Source: Candidatus Thorarchaeota archaeon (lineage in GTDB: Archaea; Asgardarchaeota; Thorarchaeia; Thorarchaeales; Thorarchaeaceae). From it: DNA of 64,000 nt. The notes below the pieces were generated by a model. It saw only the letters and a program-made list of their open reading frames with translations. It was not told the DNA's origin and did no database searches. This document shows, piece after piece, positions 61,981 through 64,000 of this stretch (the stretch's first letter is position 1; every line of letters begins with the position of its first letter). The position numbers and the translations under genes are program-made. The stretch spans positions 36,127 through 100,126 of the forward strand of contig JAFGAR010000005.1 of assembly GCA_016933575.1 (NCBI GenBank). The letters are read 5' to 3'.

Positions 61981-62676
61981 CTGAAACTTGTATATTGTTG
62001 TGTATCTATTGTCTTTCTTCTATTGATAACTTCATCATTTCTTACATCAATTGGAGTATCAGAGGACCAGGTTTCAGGTCAGGGCTTGTACTGGAACCTT
62101 GAGATTGGACAGAAGATGACATATTCAACACAGGTAACAATGACTCAAACGGTCACATCATTGAACTTGGTTCATAATGGGATGTATACTATTACAATTG
62201 ACTCTATTCCTGATATTCCAGATTCTCCAGCTTCTTTTGAAACGGTTAGAATTACTAGTTCAAGCGAATATGTGAGTATGGATGCAGATTACTATGCCAA
62301 TCGAGTCTGGTATGCCGTACCTATTGGAAATTGGAGTCTTTGTTCATCACTAATTATGAACCAAACCACGGATACACATTCTTATTCCATACTTGAGAAT
62401 GACGATACTTGGGGTTTTTCAGAAACTGTTGACTGGGAAGGATGTTGTGGGATGCATATTCAATATGTTACCACCATGTTCAGTAAGATTGATGGAGTAC
62501 TTCAACAATACCGAAACGAGCTTTCAGGCATAGACGATTTTAACGAAACAATCTTCGTAATACGAACAGCTCAAGATCAGACCAGTCTTATTATAATAGC
62601 AACTCTTTCCTTGTCTGGAGTATTTATTATTGTGATACTTTTGATTTGGAAACAAAGAACGAGTATGAAGAAGTAA
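61981..62676 (+). CDS. secreted TM-anchored protein with GNWSL motif, cargo between tRNA 3'-end repeats
   Basis: About 231 residues if translated from CTG 61981, which has GGAGG 9 bases upstream and gives a proper signal peptide ('KLVYCCVSIVFLLLITSS'). The standard start TTG 62023 would cut the signal in half. Mature part is beta-rich with 'VPIGNWSLCSSL', as in the 58183 protein, and ends in a TM helix ('LIIIATLSLSGVFIIVILLI') plus basic residues. The stop lies two bases before a tRNA 3'-end fragment. Confidence 0.6.
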   Translation: MKLVYCCVSIVFLLLITSSFLTSIGVSEDQVSGQGLYWNLEIGQKMTYSTQVTMTQTVTSLNLVHNGMYTITIDSIPDIPDSPASFETVRITSSSEYVSMDADYYANRVWYAVPIGNWSLCSSLIMNQTTDTHSYSILENDDTWGFSETVDWEGCCGMHIQYVTTMFSKIDGVLQQYRNELSGIDDFNETIFVIRTAQDQTSLIIIATLSLSGVFIIVILLIWKQRTSMKK

Positions 62677-62677
62677 A

Positions 62678-62707
62678 TGGTGGGCCGGACGTGATTTGAA
62701 CACGTGA
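62678..62707 (-). repeat. tRNA 3'-end fragment, identical 30-bp repeat (right copy)
   Basis: These 30 bases are identical to 61836-61865 and comprise CCA, discriminator, acceptor 3' strand and full T arm of a tRNA. Nothing tRNA-like follows. It abuts the end of the surface-protein gene. Confidence 0.75.
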
Positions 62708-63339
62708 CCAAAGATTTTTCTGGAATACAAAGATGGCAATCTTGTATTGAGGTGATTCATCATTAGTATAGCAATTATTGGTTCAACATTGTACAATCTT
62801 AAAATCACTCAAATAATATATAATCCCTCCATTCCAAAATTAATGCAAAATCAAATGCTATAATATTAATAGAGATTGCATTTGATTCGATTTTATCGTT
62901 GAATTAGAATAACCTGCATTTTGAGTAATCTAGGATTATTTATCATTCAAACTCTGACATTGAACTCTGATCTTCATAACCAATGGGTTCATCTGACTCG
63001 CATCTTGTATTCTTGATGAATGCAAGATTCTCTCTATTTTTGCTACTCATGATATAACATCTAGAGAATACGTAATGTTAGTGCAGTTTTGTACCATACT
63101 CTATGTAAGAAGCTCAACATCACTATTTCATACTGTCTTCCGGATTACGATAATCAAAACTTAGATACTTCCCCGGATTTGTTGTCTGTTTACTAACTAA
63201 GAAGGTCTGATATTGGACTTCTAATAACATGGAAAACATTATGCATTTCTTTTCACAGTATCTATTGAGACAAGACAATGTTCAATGAGGGCAAGTCTAC
63301 TACGCCTTTCGTGTTCTTTAAGAAAAAGGAGAAATATGG
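62708..63339. other. A/T-rich non-coding stretch
   Basis: No ORF with coding character. An 11-bp hairpin (ATCTTGTATTC / GAATGCAAGAT, loop TTGAT) at 63002-63028 is followed by a T/C-rich tract. A related ATCTTGTATT arm also occurs at about 62740. No RNA family is recognised. Confidence 0.4.
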
Positions 63340-64000
63340 ATGAACGAAGAGAATGAATCAGGTTCTTGGATGCTCAAGGGTATCATTGTGCTATTTCTGA
63401 CTATATTTCCAACAGCAGGTGTCTTTGTTGTACTCATGCTTATTCCTTGGATGCCTCTGGAATGGTATGGTCCGACCTTACTTTTATCAGGTCTCACATT
63501 TCTCATTGGCGGAGGGATTCTACTCGAAAATAAAGAAGTCAAATTATGGCTTTACTCCCTCCTTGTCGGACTATTGATTGGAGTAGGCAGTATCATTCTA
63601 GCAACCCTCCATCTCTTGTCAACAATTCCTATCCCCATCTTTGGAAATGCATTCTATGCTGCAATGGCAGGGCTCGCAGGTGTTGGATTTCTATTCTTAC
63701 TATATTGGACAACCAATCAAAGCGCCACTCAGACCAGTCTGGTCGCCTCATCTAACAAATCATTTGTAGAATCAAGACAGATTTTCCAGAGCCATTTCTT
63801 ACAGAACAGACCCGATGAGGTACTAGCAATCGAAGTTATTGAAGTCCCTCATGACCATATCTTTGTAGAGGAAGGTGTGTCACCCACTGTATCTATCGAG
63901 CGATTCTACAGCATTATTAGGACTTTATTTTCAACACCTTTTGCAATCCGCTATCAGAGAGTCCACGGTACTACCCGTATCTTCTTCCTGACATGGTCAA
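63340..64000 (+). CDS. membrane protein with cytosolic C-terminal domain (3' partial)
   Basis: ATG 63340 with GGAG just upstream opens a frame that runs off the window (220 codons seen). About four TM helices come first (residues about 12-36, 44-60, 70-90, 98-120), then a soluble domain beginning near residue 160 with 'VSIERFYSIIRTLFSTPFAI' and 'RIFFLTWS'. This layout resembles the N-terminal part of some large archaeal HerA/VirB4-like ATPases, but no ATPase motif is visible in the part seen. Confidence 0.55.
   Translation, partial: MNEENESGSWMLKGIIVLFLTIFPTAGVFVVLMLIPWMPLEWYGPTLLLSGLTFLIGGGILLENKEVKLWLYSLLVGLLIGVGSIILATLHLLSTIPIPIFGNAFYAAMAGLAGVGFLFLLYWTTNQSATQTSLVASSNKSFVESRQIFQSHFLQNRPDEVLAIEVIEVPHDHIFVEEGVSPTVSIERFYSIIRTLFSTPFAIRYQRVHGTTRIFFLTWS

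Noticed and set aside
1..64000. CRISPR array, IS element, integrase or rRNA operon
   Set aside because: I saw no regularly spaced repeats, transposase or tyrosine-recombinase motifs, or rRNA sequence in the window; the tRNA-end repeats are the only mobile-element-like signs.

Overview
The window is a gene-dense stretch of an archaeal chromosome, and the gene content points to an Asgard archaeon, probably near Thorarchaeia (lineage is inferred). Archaeal markers are NMD3, aIF1A, RIO1, a Dim2-type KH protein, topoisomerase VI, aIF6, eL39, eL20, RNase P Rpp21, Nep1 and an archaeal-type L12/L10 stalk operon. Asgard-like markers are an arrestin-fold protein, a longin-like protein, a eukaryote-type topoisomerase IB, and a large surface protein containing a region that resembles ribophorin I of oligosaccharyltransferase. 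tRNA genes encode their own CCA and several carry non-canonical introns. Start codons are a mix of ATG, GTG and TTG.

Layout. 1-5.4 kb (+): ribosome maturation and initiation (NMD3, aIF1A, RIO1, PNO1/Dim2) running into topoisomerase VI B/A. 5.4-11.4 kb: a GlcNAc-1-P transferase, the DOMON/FKBP/ribophorin-like surface protein, an HD phosphohydrolase, tRNA-Gln and Trm112. 11.6-17.6 kb: two-subunit glycine dehydrogenase, an LpdD-like protein, a MoaD/SAMP-like sulfur carrier, an archaeal/eukaryal tRNA methylthiotransferase and a Gfo/Idh oxidoreductase. 17.6-28.8 kb is more accessory: a candidate structured RNA, a double-CDGSH protein, an OB-fold SSB with a Gly/Arg tail, the arrestin, three intron-containing tRNAs (Leu, Thr, Arg), a small tRNA-flanked insert, ThiL, a radical SAM protein, and a self-contained regulator/membrane-protein operon with twin palindromic operators.

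28.9-40.7 kb (-) is the large informational supercluster, read from high to low coordinates: Rpp21, YhbY, eS19, PDCD5, eL39, eL31, aIF6, eL20, prefoldin alpha, FtsY, ArgF, a PfkB kinase, FtsZ, SecE, Spt5, uL11, uL1, uL10, P1/L12. It couples translation, transcription elongation, protein targeting and cell division. Spt5 has a zinc finger inside its NGN domain and eL31 has an acidic N-terminal tail.

40.6-52.8 kb: Nep1, tRNA-Gly(TCC), topoisomerase IB with a very long linker, two arsenate reductases, assorted enzymes, tRNA-Gly(GCC) with three separate introns, a GNAT acetyltransferase and a PyrE-like phosphoribosyltransferase. 52.8-64 kb: a ferritin-like pair lacking most expected metal ligands, a promoter-linked GC-rich candidate RNA, a longin-like protein, a membrane-anchored solute-binding protein, a family of secreted proteins sharing a GNWSL motif, an S9 peptidase, and a second small insert bounded by identical 30-bp tRNA 3'-end repeats. 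The last gene runs off the window.

The points I would look at first are the nested DOMON-FKBP plus ribophorin-I-like protein, the tRNA intron set (six introns in four tRNAs, three in one gene, none at the canonical 37/38 site), the two ~0.8-kb inserts between tRNA 3'-end repeats, the structured RNA at 54.0 kb, and the zinc finger within Spt5. All calls come from reading the sequence; no database search was run.
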